NCBI GenBank assembly: GCA_900175165.2
Contig: FWWN02000349.1
Span: 1 to 64,000, forward strand
From: Rhizomucor pusillus
Lineage: Eukaryota; Mucoromycota; Mucoromycetes; Mucorales; Lichtheimiaceae
Length of the DNA stretch: 64,000 nt
Reading direction: 5' to 3'
Shown here: one piece after another, positions 12,871 to 26,393 of the stretch
Position numbering within the stretch: position 1 is the stretch's first letter
How the letters are laid out: the number at the start of each line of letters is the position of its first letter
Program-made: the position numbers and the translations under genes
The notes under the pieces: model-generated
Told to the model about the DNA's origin: nothing
The model's database searches: none
The model's input: only the letters and a program-made list of their open reading frames with translations

Positions 12871-13294
12871 TAGATCCAGCCTAGCCTCCTCTTCCTCACA
12901 TTCTCCCACACACCTTTATATATTTCTATGCTTTTCACCACTCATAGCATACACAATACCTTTTGCTTTCGTCCCTCTTTCTTTGTCCGCCATTCTCCTC
13001 CTTGTTTCATCCGAAAACTTGTTTTTGTAACCTGATTTCTTTGCTGCTTCTTATTCCGTCTGGACTTGTAAACATATTCCCATGGAACTCAAACCTTAAA
13101 TACCTATCATAAACGTCATAACGGGGAAATACTGTAAAGTTTGATGTAACAGATATTGGGAACGACGTGGGGTGAAGGGAAATCATGCAAAGTAAGATGA
13201 CGGGGGCAGGAAGCATGAATGGATGTGGCTTGTTGCAGCATAAAGGCACGATTCACTACTCTGCTGCCTCCAAAGTTATTCGCCCTTTAACAAA
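12871..13294. other. Spacer between the Ser-rich gene and TRM8
   Basis: About 420 bp without a coding frame, holding the 3' end of one gene and the promoter of the next. No defined element was seen. Confidence 0.5.
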
Positions 13295-14338
<1,044 letters not shown>

Positions 14339-14489
14339 TCATCCTTGTTTCTGTATATATATTCATACATATAGGTTGTATGTGCGGAGATGCGTGTGTC
14401 ACCACTCCACAAGAGGGGATCAGCCATGTGCAAACAGTAGTAAAAAAATGATGGCAAAGAAAGAAAGGGGACCTAGGATTTCCCGCCAA

Positions 14490-14490
14490 A

Positions 14491-14522
<32 letters not shown>

Positions 14523-14560
14523 TTTTTCCTCTTATTTTTTTTTTATTTGCCCCTTTTTGT
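14490..14560 (+). repeat. CT microsatellite and pyrimidine tract before the RapGAP gene
   Basis: A (CT)n run followed by T-rich sequence ends in ttttcag just ahead of tcATGCG. It could be the polypyrimidine tract of a 5'-UTR intron or a plain promoter/leader CT tract. It translates as a meaningless Ser/Leu/Phe run, which is why the later ATG at 14580 is preferred for the gene. Confidence 0.6.
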
Positions 14561-14579
14561 TTTCAGTCATGCGTTAAAG

Positions 14580-17381
14580 ATGAAAACTAGCAAAAAAAAT
14601 GCCAGCGTCCCGCCACAAGCGCCTCCACCGCCGCCGCCGGCCGTACCACCCAAAGATATCCACTTTCAACAAACGATCGTCTTGCCGACTGAAGCCGCTG
14701 CAGCTGCCGAGGCATCCAAAGCCAATCGACAGCAACGTAACACGAATGAGAAGAACAACAGCAGCAGCAGTAGTAGCCGAGGATTAAAATTCTGGAAATC
14801 GTCAGCAACGACGAACGACGAAAGGGTACGACGGCCATCGTTGCCCAAACTCATCAATGCATCCAGCAACTTTCGATCGCTGCGGCGGCGGGATACAAAA
14901 AGCAGCAGCAATGTGTCTGTGCCCAACAACAATAACAACAACAACAGCAAAGCGGCGTCACCACCGACACCGCCGAGCGAAGAAGAACATAACCCGCCAG
15001 ACTTGATGCAGTTCTTTGATAATAATAATCGTGTGATCGGCATGGAAGGCAGCGACTATGCAACCCTGGATCAATGCTGTCGAGTGATCTTGGAATATCT
15101 GCAAAGTGATAACGACAACGTCGCTATCGCGTTGCATGCTGTCCGATATCTGATTGACCAGTATCGATGGCCGCCCCACATCAAACTTGATTCGACAGCG
15201 AGCAGCAAAGACGACGTGGCAAGTACTATTTCTGTTGGGGAATATCATCAGCGACAGGAGCTGACGTTTTGTTTGTTGTGATGTCAGGTGAACCTCATTT
15301 CTGACATGTGCAGGCACTTACGTGGGAAGGACAACGACTGTAGCTTTGCACCAAAGTACGTGCGTGAAAACCCACATCCGCTAGTTCATCTACGGATGCA
15401 ACAACGCGAAAACAATGCATTGCTGCCAAATTACACCAGCATGTGGCCGGACCACATGGACCCGAACACGGGGCGATTCCGCCAGCACTTTGTAGGCAAG
15501 CCGTATCTGACCTTTGTAACGCCAGAAGATGCCGAAGAGTGCGCGATCATATCGGCTGTGCGTGAATGCGATCCCGAGAACAAGGATGTTGTGTTTCACA
15601 TTATTGTACGATCTAGCACACATGGAGTAAGTACATGATCATTCTAATGACCCAAAAAACATTTCGGTTGGGGTGGCGGCAGTCTTAACAAAATTATCCA
15701 GAAAGCAGAGTACCATATGTTGACGGAAGCCGATTTGTACAAGAAGTGCGATATCCAAGAAACAGAGAGTCAGCAGTCTGCAGAGAGTAATGCAACGAGC
15801 ACCGTCAAGTTCTCGAGTCCACCAGCGGCGCCCTTGCTGCGAAGCAGGAGGATCGGATCAATCCGACGCAGATCGCCCGCTGCCGCCGACCAAGACTCTT
15901 CTCGAGCATTGCGCAAGGCAGTGTCGATCGCCTGCCCCGATATCCAGGTGCTTTCCCTTCGATCCTTGTCTGCTGAAGCGACCATCATGGCAGGCATGGA
16001 GAAGGAACTCTTACGATTCGATGAGATGGCGGTAAGCTGTCGACAGTGTGAAAAATGTGTCAACGATAATATTACTCATCGCCAAAACAGATACCCAAGA
16101 ATTACAAGTTTGGAGTTTTGGTTGTACGCGGTTCGCAGAAAACAGAGGAGGAATGGTACTCAAACACGGGCATGTCTAATTCGCTGGTTCGATTTCTCGA
16201 CCTCGTTGGCACCAAAATCGAGTTGAACGGATACATCGGATACGCCGGCGGGCTGGATACCAAGGCAGGCGAGACCGGAGAGTTCTCGTACGTTTCACGC
16301 TGGCGTGAGCACGAAATCATGTTCCATGTATGCCCGTTGATGCCGCTGCGCGAGCAGGATAAACAGCAGATAAACAGAAAGAGACACGTTGGCAATGGTA
16401 ATAATGCATCTAGTTTTCTTCCTTTTTTTCTTTTGTTGCTCACGTGCACCAACGTCAATCCCCGTGATCCCCGCAGATATTGTGTGCATTGTGTTTGTTG
16501 AGCAAGGAGGCGAATTTGATCCGACGATTGTGCGTTCGCAGTTCCTGCATGTGTTTGTCGTTGTACGACCTGCTGTCGATCTTCCGGATTCTTGGAGGTA
16601 TGTAGGACAGGAGGCAAGCGAGGAGACCGCGCGGGATTCTGATGACCCTCAAGTATACAGGTGATACGCCAAGCGACAGTGCCCGAATTCGGTCCTCACA
16701 TACCGGCCACTTTACCATCTAGTCATCTCAAAGATTTCATTTTACTGAAAAGTATGTTTCCGTACAGTTCTCTTTATTTCATCGATTAACAACAAATCTC
16801 TATCCACAGTGATCAATGCCGAGAATGCTGCGCTCAAGGCGGACAAATTCGCGCAGCCCAACATGAAAGCACGCACCAGCATGCTGAAAAACATTGCATC
16901 GGGTGTCGCCGACTTATCTTCTCGCAAAAGTGGTGAGCGGCCTCGATCAGCGGGCCGGTACCGTGAACGTATCTCACTCGACGTATCACCACCATCCCCA
17001 CCAACCATCATTCACCCGCACCCAACACCAACTCGATCCCGGTCAACGGTTCTTCGAGATTTCACGCGAAGAAGAGCGCGCCTTGGGAGCAATAACAAGA
17101 ACAACAACAACAGAGCTGCGACCAGCATCGACAGTAACATCATTAGCAGCAGTAGCAGCAGTAGCAACAGTAGCAACAGTAGCAACAGCACCAGCGCTAG
17201 TCCAAATGCTGCTGCTACTGTTACTACTACATCGAACGATATTCCACCGCCGTCAAATAACGGTAGCAGTAGTTTTCTCACGCCTATACCGAGCATATCT
17301 TCTGCCTTGCTGGGTGGTGAAAGCAGACTTCGTGCAAGGGCGCAGAATTTAATGTCTAACGTGATGAACCGTCGCTCGTAA
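14580..17381 (+). CDS. Rap/Ran-GAP domain protein (GTPase-activating)
   Basis: Exons 14580-15215, 15288-15626, 15702-16031, 16091-16397, 16477-16597, 16654-16751 and 16810-17381 give 800 residues. After a low-complexity N-terminus (poly-Pro, Ala, Ser and Asn) come a helical region (LDQCCRVILEYLQSDNDN), a segment typical of the lobe before the catalytic domain (FVGKPYLTFVTPEDAEE), and the Rap-GAP domain from about residue 435: KFGVLVVRGSQKTEEEWYSN, GYAGGLDTKAGETGEFSYV, WREHEIMFHVCPLMPL, RKRHVGNDIVCIVF. The Asn in HVGND (about residue 537) corresponds to the catalytic asparagine thumb of Rap1GAP. The substrate is probably a Rap/Ras-like GTPase. The first intron can be read with a GT donor at 15216 or a GC donor at 15219, and exon 6 relies on an aag acceptor at 16653. 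An upstream in-frame ATG at 14448 exists but would translate the CT repeat. Confidence 0.93.
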
Positions 17382-17649
17382 TTTCATCTTTACACCTTAC
17401 ATCCACTGTTATTGTTATTGATGTTGGTGTTGTACTCTTTTTCTGTGTATTTGAAGACGACATCCCACTATCCCTTACTACCTAAAATCCGTCAACCTCC
17501 CCACTTTTTCCAACCATTGATGCACAATTAATCATTCTCTTGATGAGAGTGTATACTCTGACAGCAATCTGTATTTACAACCTAGCTTGTAAAATAATCT
17601 AAAATGTGGGAGGACGGGAAAAACAAAACAATATTACACGATAACTAAC

Positions 17650-20012
17650 TCACGAAGGGTAATTTGATATAGCGGTAGGATAAGACGATGCTGGAATCTT
17701 GCTGCTGGGCAACGGAGGCAGCGCAGTCGGTACAGGCGGAGGCAAAGAGGTGGGCGGTGGCAGTTGTGGAGGTGGAATACTCGATGGGTGTCTCAAGGAT
17801 AAGGATGAAGAAGATGCCTGCTGTGCAGCTGGAGTGACAGGTCTGTGCACAGACATTGGCGTGGGCAATCCACTAGTGGAGGAGTACTCGTCACCGCTGT
17901 GCGAAAGTTGCGGCGGTGGCAGCGGCATAGGAGGTGGTGGCGGCGATGTCCTAGCATCGTGGTTGTAGTCTTCATACTCTCTCAATCGGTGATGGTGTTG
18001 CTGGTGATTATCGAGCGACGTCACAGACGACGATGCCGTTCCAACAAGTAATCGGTCGCTTCTATCCGGCGAAGATACATAGCTTCCCTCCTCGGATGAA
18101 CGGCGCCGGTAAGGAGTAACGCCATTTTCAGTTCCAAAGCTCGGCTTTGTAGGTGATGCAAGCAACGGAGGAGGTTTTGATGGAGGCGGAACGCCGCCTG
18201 CCTGAATGATATAATCGTCGCGTGCCTGCATAGCGTCTTTGGAGCGCGCCGGTAAGCTGGCTGACAATATAGCCGACGGCGGTCGCCAATCCGTTCCTCG
18301 CTCTTTTCCAATACCCGCTTTGGCAGTGCGTGCAAGTTCTTCGAGTTTCATTATATCGTTCGCAGACAACGGCGGTGCCGGTTTCTGATCCAACGACTCC
18401 ATGACCGTCTTCTTGTACGTTGTCGCCGCTTTGGAGCTCGTTCGCTGAGGCGTGACAAATGACTTTTCCCCACCACGGTTCGTCTTTGTCATCCTTTGCG
18501 CCCACCGTCGTTCTTCCATTTCTTTTTTCCGTAATTCATTTTCTTCGGGTCGGGTGTGGTCAAAAGTCAAAAACTTTTCTTCCATGAGCAGCCGTTCAGG
18601 AGATATTTGTACATTTTCATGCAAAGATTGGCTCTTGAGGGACGAGTTGATGTTGGATGCACTGCGTTTTGGATTGCGTTTTCGTACTGTCAAGGGATTG
18701 TCTTCTAATAGGATTTCTTCGAGCTCGTGCGTCGGGTCGAAGTTGGCTCGTTTGCTCTGTTAAAAGTGCGTTAGTAAAATATGCGTAGTTAAGCAGCGGT
18801 ATATATATTTACATCTGGTATGAATGGCGGTACAGCTTGCTTATTTTCGAGCAAGTCCCACTGGATGTTCTTCATCCAGGGGTGATTCACAAGTTGCTGG
18901 AAGCCTTTATCTCGAAAGCCAAGTCTACGATTGATATCCCTTGTCAAGAGTCCCTTGATGAAATCCATCGCCTCGGGAGATACTTGGCTGTTCTCTGGAA
19001 AGATGAGTGGTTTGCTGACGATCGCCTGCTGCAACGCCTCGTTGGATTTTCCTCGGAAAGGACGCTGCAGGAGAAGAGGGATGAGATAGATTTTGATCAG
19101 ATCTCTACTTGCTTGAATAACCCCTTACTCTCTTTCTTTCATTCCATACCTTTCCGAAAAGCAATTCGTAGCACACAACTCCCAGCGACCACCAATCGAC
19201 CGAATCCAGGTACCCACGCTTCAGCAGTACTTCCGGTGCCATGTAAGCCATTGATCCAGCGACGGATGTCAATGGTCTTGATTCTGTAAACTGTTCGGCG
19301 ATGTTGAAATCCGTCAGATGCGCGTGACCTTTTTCATTCAGCAGAATATTATCCGGCTTTATATCCCTTTTGATACAATGTTATCTTAACCGATTCTTTA
19401 GACACACTTTTCAGCATATGTATACCTGTGTACAACGTGATGCTTGTGTAAGTGGCGTAGGCTGAGCGCAACTTCTGCCGCGTAAAACTGTACATAGGAT
19501 TCCGGCATGACTCCTAACCGATCAAGATGAAAGCGGAGGTCGCCGCCGAGCATGAGATCAAGCACCATAAACAAGTTCTCATCGTCCTGGAAGGCGTAGC
19601 GCAGGTTCACGATCAAACCATGTGATACTTGCTCGAGTATACGACGTTCCGAGATGATATTCTCCACGGCCCGCATCTGGATGCACTTGTTCTTGTTTAT
19701 GTATTTCAGCGCATAGAGTTGCTTTGTGCCCTTGTGCTGGACAACTCGTACTTTTCCGAAAGCACCTTTGCCGACTGACCGCAGTAACGTAAAGTGCGAT
19801 AGATCAACTGGTAGGCGAGCGATTCAGGGAGGAAATGACAGAAAGCGAGTGTGTGTGAAAGAGAGAGAACAAATTTAGTACATGTCCCGAGATTCCCTGC
19901 TGGACATACTCTCCTTTTCCCATCGCACAATCTCTATTTACAACCCCTTTTGTCCCCTTGTACCTTCTCCATCAAGATCAAGCCCATCCTGCCTGCAGCA
20001 TACAGCGCCCAT
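17650..20012 (-). CDS. AGC-type Ser/Thr kinase of the STK32/YANK family
   Basis: Exons, reading leftward, are 20012-19964, 19807-19426, 19366-19150, 19064-18813 and 18756-17650, giving 668 residues. The start MGAVCC has Gly2 for myristoylation and a Cys pair for palmitoylation, so the kinase is probably tethered to membranes. The kinase domain follows directly: [13 protein letters not shown] (P-loop), ALKYINKNK (Lys), [11 protein letters not shown] (catalytic loop), [10 protein letters not shown] with the DFN instead of DFG that marks the YANK family, [16 protein letters not shown] and [11 protein letters not shown]. After the domain comes [26 protein letters not shown], the family's C-terminal signature. 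The long tail (from about residue 320) is disordered, Pro- and Ser-rich with His/Gln runs. The first intron is unusually long here (156 nt). It converges with the RapGAP gene, leaving 268 bp between stop codons. Confidence 0.94.
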
Positions 20013-21637
20013 TGTCAGAAGGTCGGTGTGCAAATAACTCTAGCGGTTCGAAAAGATGGGCAGTGGTCGGTGACGCAGGCAGCAGACAGGCACAGCAAAA
20101 GCAAAAGCAAAAAAGAGAGAGAGAAAGAAAAAGTGAGGAGGAGCGGCGGCGGAGGCGGTGGTGGTGCACTAGGACCTCTCAACAAGAAAAAAAGAAAAGG
20201 ACAAGGAGGTGGTTATTACAAGCAGTTTTTCCACACCACAATAATTGGTTGCACACGCTGATGTTCAATTCTTGACGACGCTGCCGCTGGTGCTGCTGGT
20301 GGTTGCTACGGCTGGCAGTCGGGTCGCACCGGCAATGTTGCTGCTGTCCTTCTGTCATTGTGAACTTTATCAAGCATGCTTGTTCCCGAGCAATGATGCT
20401 CGTTGCAGTATGTACACATTTTTGTCTAATTGGGAAGCTTGCAATAAATGTGGTCGCACACGATGCCACCTCAGAAAAGGATGCGGTTCCGCCGTCATTA
20501 AAATTATCATATCAGGCAATTCTTTTTTATCCGCGCCATTGGCCCTATATACGCACAGATGTTTTATGTTAAAGTTTTGCAAATCTTGCAGATTCGTATG
20601 TATACATGTATATACAGCACGGTCGCAGCTAAGGTTCGGGGGCATGCGCGGGCAGTATCCAATGCAGTGGCCTGATAGAAGAACAGGCTAACGTGACACA
20701 AAGTATTAACATGGCCATTGTGCAGCATCGTAGAATTTGCGCGCACGTTCTAATGGCATCTAGGCCGGAACAGTTCTTGTTTAGGAATAGCAGCATCCGG
20801 GCCCCCGTTTCTGCCCCACTTGTCTATGATCAGAGTGACCCGGGAATGTCGTGTGTGTATATACTGGGGGCGGAATGGGAGGAGGAAGAAGAAGAAGAAA
20901 GAAAGGAAATATCTCTATTGTACTGTACACTGCAATGTGGAAGCAAATTGAAAGGAGTATGTATGATCCATTTACACAGTGAAAATCTACCCGTGTCCGT
21001 GAACTCCAGCAGATCTAAAGTTACGGTATATGCAGGGCTCGGACGATCCGTAAATGTGAATAGTATTCGGATATGGGGACGACCGGCAGGCAGACAAAGG
21101 AGAATATGAAAAGCTGGGTAAATGCAAGGAGTAGTAAATCGATGGATTAACATTAGGAAAAGGGAAAGAAAAAGAGAGAGAGAAAGAGTGAGGCAATAAA
21201 CCGCTCAAAACTTGTTTAGCACAGCAAGCGCGCGCGTGTCATTCATTTCTTATCCTTGATGGGCCAATAAGATCTGCTGGTGCACCTCCTCTTATACAAA
21301 GGGAGGGAGATGGATAATGCAGGGTAGAACGCATAGATGCGATAGGAGCAAGAGGTATCTCTTGATCTTTAGCGGCCCTTTTAGCAAGAAAAAGAGTAGA
21401 TCTCACTCCTTCTCTCGTTCTTGGCAATCTTGAACACATATATCTTTTTCTCTTAGTCCTCCCTTTCCGAGATCTCCAAGCCCTGCATATCGCACATACA
21501 CCTCATCACGAGGAAACGGTGGGGAGGGGAGCACTTATGTAGATAAATCTACAAGACCAAACTCACAATCCCGGTCCTCTTCATTGCTCTTCTTATCCTT
21601 GCTTTTTTATCTTCTTTGCTCTATTCTCTTGTTAAAA
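20013..21637. other. 1.6-kb divergent intergenic region (YANK / G alpha)
   Basis: No convincing gene. It holds purine-rich runs (agagagagagaaagaaaaag near 20120 and a GAA-rich run near 20885), CTG-rich stretches near 20290 and several pyrimidine-rich segments close to the G alpha start. It must contain the promoters of both divergent genes. The frame 20693-21109 is open but has no protein-like composition. Confidence 0.5.
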
Positions 21638-22756
21638 ATGGGTTGCTGCCAGTCTGCTGAAACCATCGAGAGACGGCAACGAAGCAATGCTATCGACAAT
21701 GAGCTGAAACGCGAACGAGCCGGCCAGAAATCCGAAGTAAAACTGCTTCTTCTCGGTGCAGGCGAGTCCGGCAAGTCGACTATTCTCAAGCAAATGAAGT
21801 TGATCCACGACGGCGGCTACACTCCCGAAGAGCGCGAAAGTTTCAAAGAAGTCATCTACAGCAACACGGTCCAATCGATGCGTGTGACGCTCGAGGCTAT
21901 GAATAGGCTCGGTATCCCGTTCCATAATGCTCATAATGTCGTGCATGCCCGGATGGTGCTGGACACAGCGCCGCAGATTGAATTCCTGAGCCACGAGCTC
22001 GTGGAAGCTATCGCTGCGCTTTGGGAAGATCAAGGTGTTCGAGAATGCGTCGCCCGATCCAACGAGTTTCAGTTGAACGATTCTGCGCGATAGTAAGTTT
22101 ATCGCAGCTGAAGTAATAGATTAATGGGATGCTTACAATAAATTCTTTCTAGCTACTTTGATTCGATCATCCGTATCGGCCATCCCAAGTATTTGCCGAG
22201 CGACCAAGACGTCCTTCGATCGCGCGTAAAGACAACAGGCATCATGGAAACTACCTTTGTTATCAACAATGTGACCTATCGCATGGTGGATGTTGGCGGC
22301 CAAAGATCCGAACGCAAGAAATGGATCCACTGTTTTGAAAACGTCACTGCTATTGTCTTCTTGGTGGCCATTTCCGAGTACGACCAAGTCCTCGTCGAAG
22401 ACCCATCCGTCAACCGGCTTCAGGAAGCACTCACCTTGTTCGACTCGATCTGCAACTCAAAGTGGTTCACAAAGACATCCATCATCCTGTTCCTCAACAA
22501 GATTGACCTCTTGGCCGAAAAACTCGCACGAAGTCCACTCTCAAAATACTTTGCAGACTACATGGGTGGTAGCCAGTACGAAGCCGCGTGCCAGTATCTC
22601 TTCCACAGATTCGTTGCGCTAAACGCTCGCCCGGATTCTAAGCAACTTTACACACATTTTACGTGCGCGACCGATACCAAACAGATCAAATTTGTCATGG
22701 CTGCTGTCAGTGATATTTGTCTCCATGATAATCTGAGAAGTGGAGGATTGCTTTAA
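21638..22756 (+). CDS. Heterotrimeric G protein alpha subunit
   Basis: Exons 21638-22092 and 22153-22756 give 352 residues, the usual G alpha length. It starts MGCCQSAE, with Gly2 for myristoylation and Cys3/Cys4 for palmitoylation. All nucleotide-binding motifs are present: GAGESGKST (residues 40-48), SRVKTTG with the switch I Arg175, DVGGQRSERKKW with the catalytic Gln201, FLNKIDLL and TCATDT. The protein binds a seven-helix receptor and a beta-gamma dimer at the plasma membrane and signals to cAMP or MAP-kinase routes. The C-terminus reads NLRSGGLL, so the fourth residue from the end is Gly rather than the Cys seen in Gi-type alphas. The gene converges with the YEATS gene, 122 bp away. Confidence 0.96.
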
Positions 22757-22878
22757 TATTCTATTCTTTGGAGTAGTAGTATTTTATTTACAGTTTGTTA
22801 TTTGTAATTATCCTTTCTTTTTTGTACAAAAGTAGTCAAGGTCATATAGCGGTGGTATCTATACAATATTAAACTTTT

Positions 22879-25858
22879 TCATTCTTCCATTCTGTGAGGT
22901 CCCATGTACTTGTTCGTCAGGAAATCCAGTTCGTCTATACGTTGGATTGCTTCGTAAACATGCAGCGGGACGAGTGCCCTGCTGCTGCTGCTGCTGCTGC
23001 TGCCACTAGTAGTATCAGTGGCACTTTGCTCCCTGAGCACATTGACGCTGGCATCCAAGACCCGTTTCAAGAACGAGCGGGTCACCTTGGCTAGTAAAGT
23101 ACCCACGACCAGCCGTTGATCGCAGGCTGTGTACAAGTCAAAATCGGCCGTAGGTCCCTTGAGCACCCCGTCCTTGCCCGTCACCATATCTGTAGCAACA
23201 ACGCCTTTGAGACGTAGCTGTTTCACGACGGACCATATCCAGTCAATGTGGACTTCGTCTGAGCTTTCCAAGTTTCCGGAATTGATCCATTCGCGTATGT
23301 TCTCAAGGATATTTTCTGTGCGTTCCGAGCGTTCCACCGGACCAGACGTTACATCCACATCAATGTCCATTTCTTCTGTAAAAACATTTCGTTGGCGTCA
23401 GTGGCATAGAGAATTAGGTAGTTTCATTACACTTTTTTTACCTTCTTTCGGTTCATCCCACTGCGGAGGTAAGGTTCGTAGCAGATCACTGACGCTGCTC
23501 ACACTTGATACGCCCTTTTTCTTTGAAGACCACGTTGCAGGTCTCCGAGAACAATGCTCAGCTGCATTCTCGTCCTCAGCAAGTCGACCGCCACAGAAAC
23601 GACAATACAACTTTTCGTCGCCCTTTTCTGGCTCTGCATCGATATCCACACGTTTAGGTACATGCCCATTCACGCGGCACCACAAGACGACATCCTTTGT
23701 CGTCAATGCCGTTGCCGCTGCCTGAAGTATCGGGTCGGCTGTTTCCTTCGCTTCTGCTTGGATCCATAACCGGACAAGATGTGCTCGGTGCCACTAGAAA
23801 AGGAGAACTAGATATCAGCATGCATACCACTTCAAAATTTATCTTTTTTGCCATACCTCAACAGCTTTTCTTTTGCCAACAGACCAAGAATAGAACTGCT
23901 TCGCGTTACGTGCGCAGGTGTAAGGTAATATCTTGGACGATCCAACAATCGGTAGACGATGTATGGCTCCTTTCAACATGCTATTTAGCAACGTCATTTT
24001 TTGCTTTGCTGCCATAACTTTAGATTGATTAACATTAGAGGACCATTAGTCGCACAGTAACAGCATTATGATATTACCTGCTGGTGGCGTCTCCATTTTT
24101 GCAGGTGCAGCGCTCGGTCCAGTTGCAGCTGCTATAACCGCGGGCGGAGGAGATGCAGTAGGCTTGCTGGATACATCCTTGAAATCTGTGTTTCGATCCA
24201 ATTCTATTTCAATTTCTCGCTCAGAACCCAGTACTTGCTTTCCAGAATGTGTGTGATCCAGCTAACATTTCGGCGTGAGTATATAGATTGCTACCATCCT
24301 GTAGTTTAGTGATTCACCTTGATTTGGTGGATAATATCGATTGATTTGTTGCGTCGATTATCCACAAAGAACAGCTGCATCCGAATTGGGAATTCACCCC
24401 AACCCAGCCGGGTCAGTCGAAACGGCGGTTCTGTCACATCAACAACATCGTGTGGTTTGTAACTTGGATGTAAATAGAAACGCACGCCCGTGATAAATTC
24501 TGCAACTCCTTGTGCCTGCTCAATGCATAAGAAATTCAAATGCCTTCAACGTACATCTCATCTTTCTCATACCTGCGGAGGTTCCACTACATAGACCATC
24601 CATTTATGCGAGTAGTTCTTGAGTGTCGGATCACGTTTTTCTATGCGATTGGTAACAATATGTAAGTAATCATCATTCATACATCGAACGTTTCATGTCC
24701 TACCTGGAGGAACAAACTTGCTAACATTGCCAACGATGATTTTGCGCTTAATATAGAAACGTGAACCGCCTTCAGCTTCAGGTGCAGATAGGACAGCGGC
24801 TGCAAAAGATTCCACTTGGGGCTGCTGCTGCTGCTGCTCAGGTCTAGCTTCGCCCTCCTCTTGAGGAGATTTTTGCTCAGTTTCTTCGGATAACTCGGCG
24901 CGGGCCTCTTCCGTGGTCGTCTCCTCCTTTCCTTGCTCCTGCTCTTGATGCTTTGGTAACGATTTGCTAGCCTTTGTCCCTTCCCTGTTTCTTCCAGCCG
25001 CTTCCTCCACATCTTTGGCCCAATTTATTTCCAGATCCACATCCTCTTCAAATACTTTGATGCGTGGCTGCGTATGTAGGATGAAGTTACGGTGAGATCG
25101 TTTCCTAGCAAAAATATAAAAAAGGCTTGTTTGCATACCCTCTCTTTCTTTACGGGCCTATGGAATTAATGTTAGCATGACATTTTATATTTCGTAAGGA
25201 TTTTACAATACATACGGCTGAATCGGCACCGGTTTGGTCACTGGGCGCAACCTTGCTGGATGATCTGGTGGTACTTCGCTCTCGTCTACAGGCGTTCCAC
25301 AGCGCAGCATGATCTGTTCGTAAGGTCCAAATTCCAAATCATGTGCTAACCGACAATGGTTCAAAAATCCTTGTTGGTTTGCAAAATCATCGCGTTTACA
25401 TGCGGGACATGATAACCTATTATTCATTACAATCTCATAATTCCATCCGGGCATATCTACGCGCATTGTTACCTCACGAATACACCGTCGCTGCGTCGCC
25501 CGTATAAACCATGACTCCTAGCGGGCTGCACGGACCGTCGTTGCTGGTTCTGGTGTTGCTGGAAAAGCAGTTGCTGCTGTTGCTCCTGGTATATCGCAAA
25601 CGGGTTTTGCACCGCGGCTGATCGTCGGGTATAATGCGGCGAGTTGGCTGCATGGATTTCTCGTTCAATGGCCGTTTGTAAATCGCGCAACGTTGACTCG
25701 GCAGCGTTGATTTCTTTGCGGATCGCTCGTACTTCTCTGTGCTTGAGCAGGATCTCGAGATCGAACTGCCGATTAATGATATCCAGCACCTTGGCTTTCG
25801 TCTCCTCATCTACCGTCGACACCGTGTTAAGCACCAACGTACTATAACGTCTCTTCAT
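22879..25858 (-). CDS. YEATS-domain protein, YEATS2-like
   Basis: Nine exons, reading leftward: 25858-25473, 25416-25216, 25104-24704, 24640-24573, 24515-24318, 24261-24078, 24017-23857, 23793-23442 and 23375-22879, giving 815 residues. The N-terminus is helical (IINRQFDLEILLKHREVRAI), followed by a Gln-rich stretch and a zinc-finger-like motif CPACKRDDFANQQ...HCRLAH. After an acidic low-complexity linker with poly-Gln comes the YEATS domain (about residues 310-430), containing SHKWMVYVVEPP, GVRFYLHPSYKPHDVV and RLGWGEFPI. YEATS folds read acylated histone lysines, with aromatic residues in the HPSY and GWGEF loops. The C-terminal part (LLNSMLKGAIHRLPI, AKQFYSWSVGKRKAVEW) and a CRFCGG element look like the YEATS2 tail, which suggests a chromatin-complex subunit. 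Intron positions are inferred from frame; the start could lie upstream if a further exon exists. Confidence 0.88.
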
Positions 25859-26393
25859 AGTATGCAATACCTCGAGGAATTGTATCTATTGATCGCATTT
25901 TTGAAAAAAAGTGACGGACTTGCATCAATGCGACAGCTCAAAAGTTAACCGACAACGGCTCTGTGCTCCGATCGATCCGGTGTGCACCTTCCGCCGCTGT
26001 TAAGTAACTTGTACCCACACTGTAGAATTACATGGCTGCGGCACATATATAGATAGACTTTTTGTAGCACATCCAATGTTATACATTGTTCAAACGAATA
26101 TGAAAAACCTTAGTATGACAGGAGAAACTATGTTCGATGAAACCCTTTAGGGAAGATAAATAGATCTCTCGGCCAGTAGAGGATGAGCGCCCCTGTCAAG
26201 TGCGGCGATGCAGATTAAACTTCACAAAAGAGGGCGCTCGATCCTGCTAATCCGCTTTTGATATGCATGTGTATGCATCTGGGATCTTTATAGCTCTTGG
26301 GCAAGTAACTTAATTTCTCCTGTATCTTCTTTCCTCCTTCAGTCCTTCCCGCTTCCCATTTCTTTCCTCCTTTTTCCTCTTGCAACCATAAAT
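25859..26393. other. Divergent spacer, YEATS gene / small ORF
   Basis: No coding frame. The last 80 bases before 26394 are strongly pyrimidine-rich (cctcctttttcctcttgcaacc), as in the 5' leaders of other genes in this window. Confidence 0.45.

Noticed and set aside
17012..17296. Minus-strand Leu-rich open frame resembling a membrane protein
   Set aside because: It is the antisense of the Ser/Asn repeat tail of the RapGAP protein.
20035..20060. ggttcgaaa motif as a tRNA B box
   Set aside because: No matching A box, acceptor stem or anticodon arm could be folded around it. No tRNA gene was found in the window by eye.
20693..21109. Plus-strand 138-aa frame in the YANK/G alpha spacer
   Set aside because: The composition includes a poly-Glu run from a GAA repeat, there is no protein-like pattern and no intron or leader context.
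22976..23005. CTG/CAG runs as a CRISPR-like or regulatory array
   Set aside because: They are codon repeats for Ser or Gln in expressed genes (here the YEATS C-terminus); there are no spacers.
25120..25165. Possible 19-nt microexon in the YEATS gene
   Set aside because: Including it breaks the reading phase, while one direct intron (25215 to 25105) with a strong gtatgt donor joins the exons in frame.
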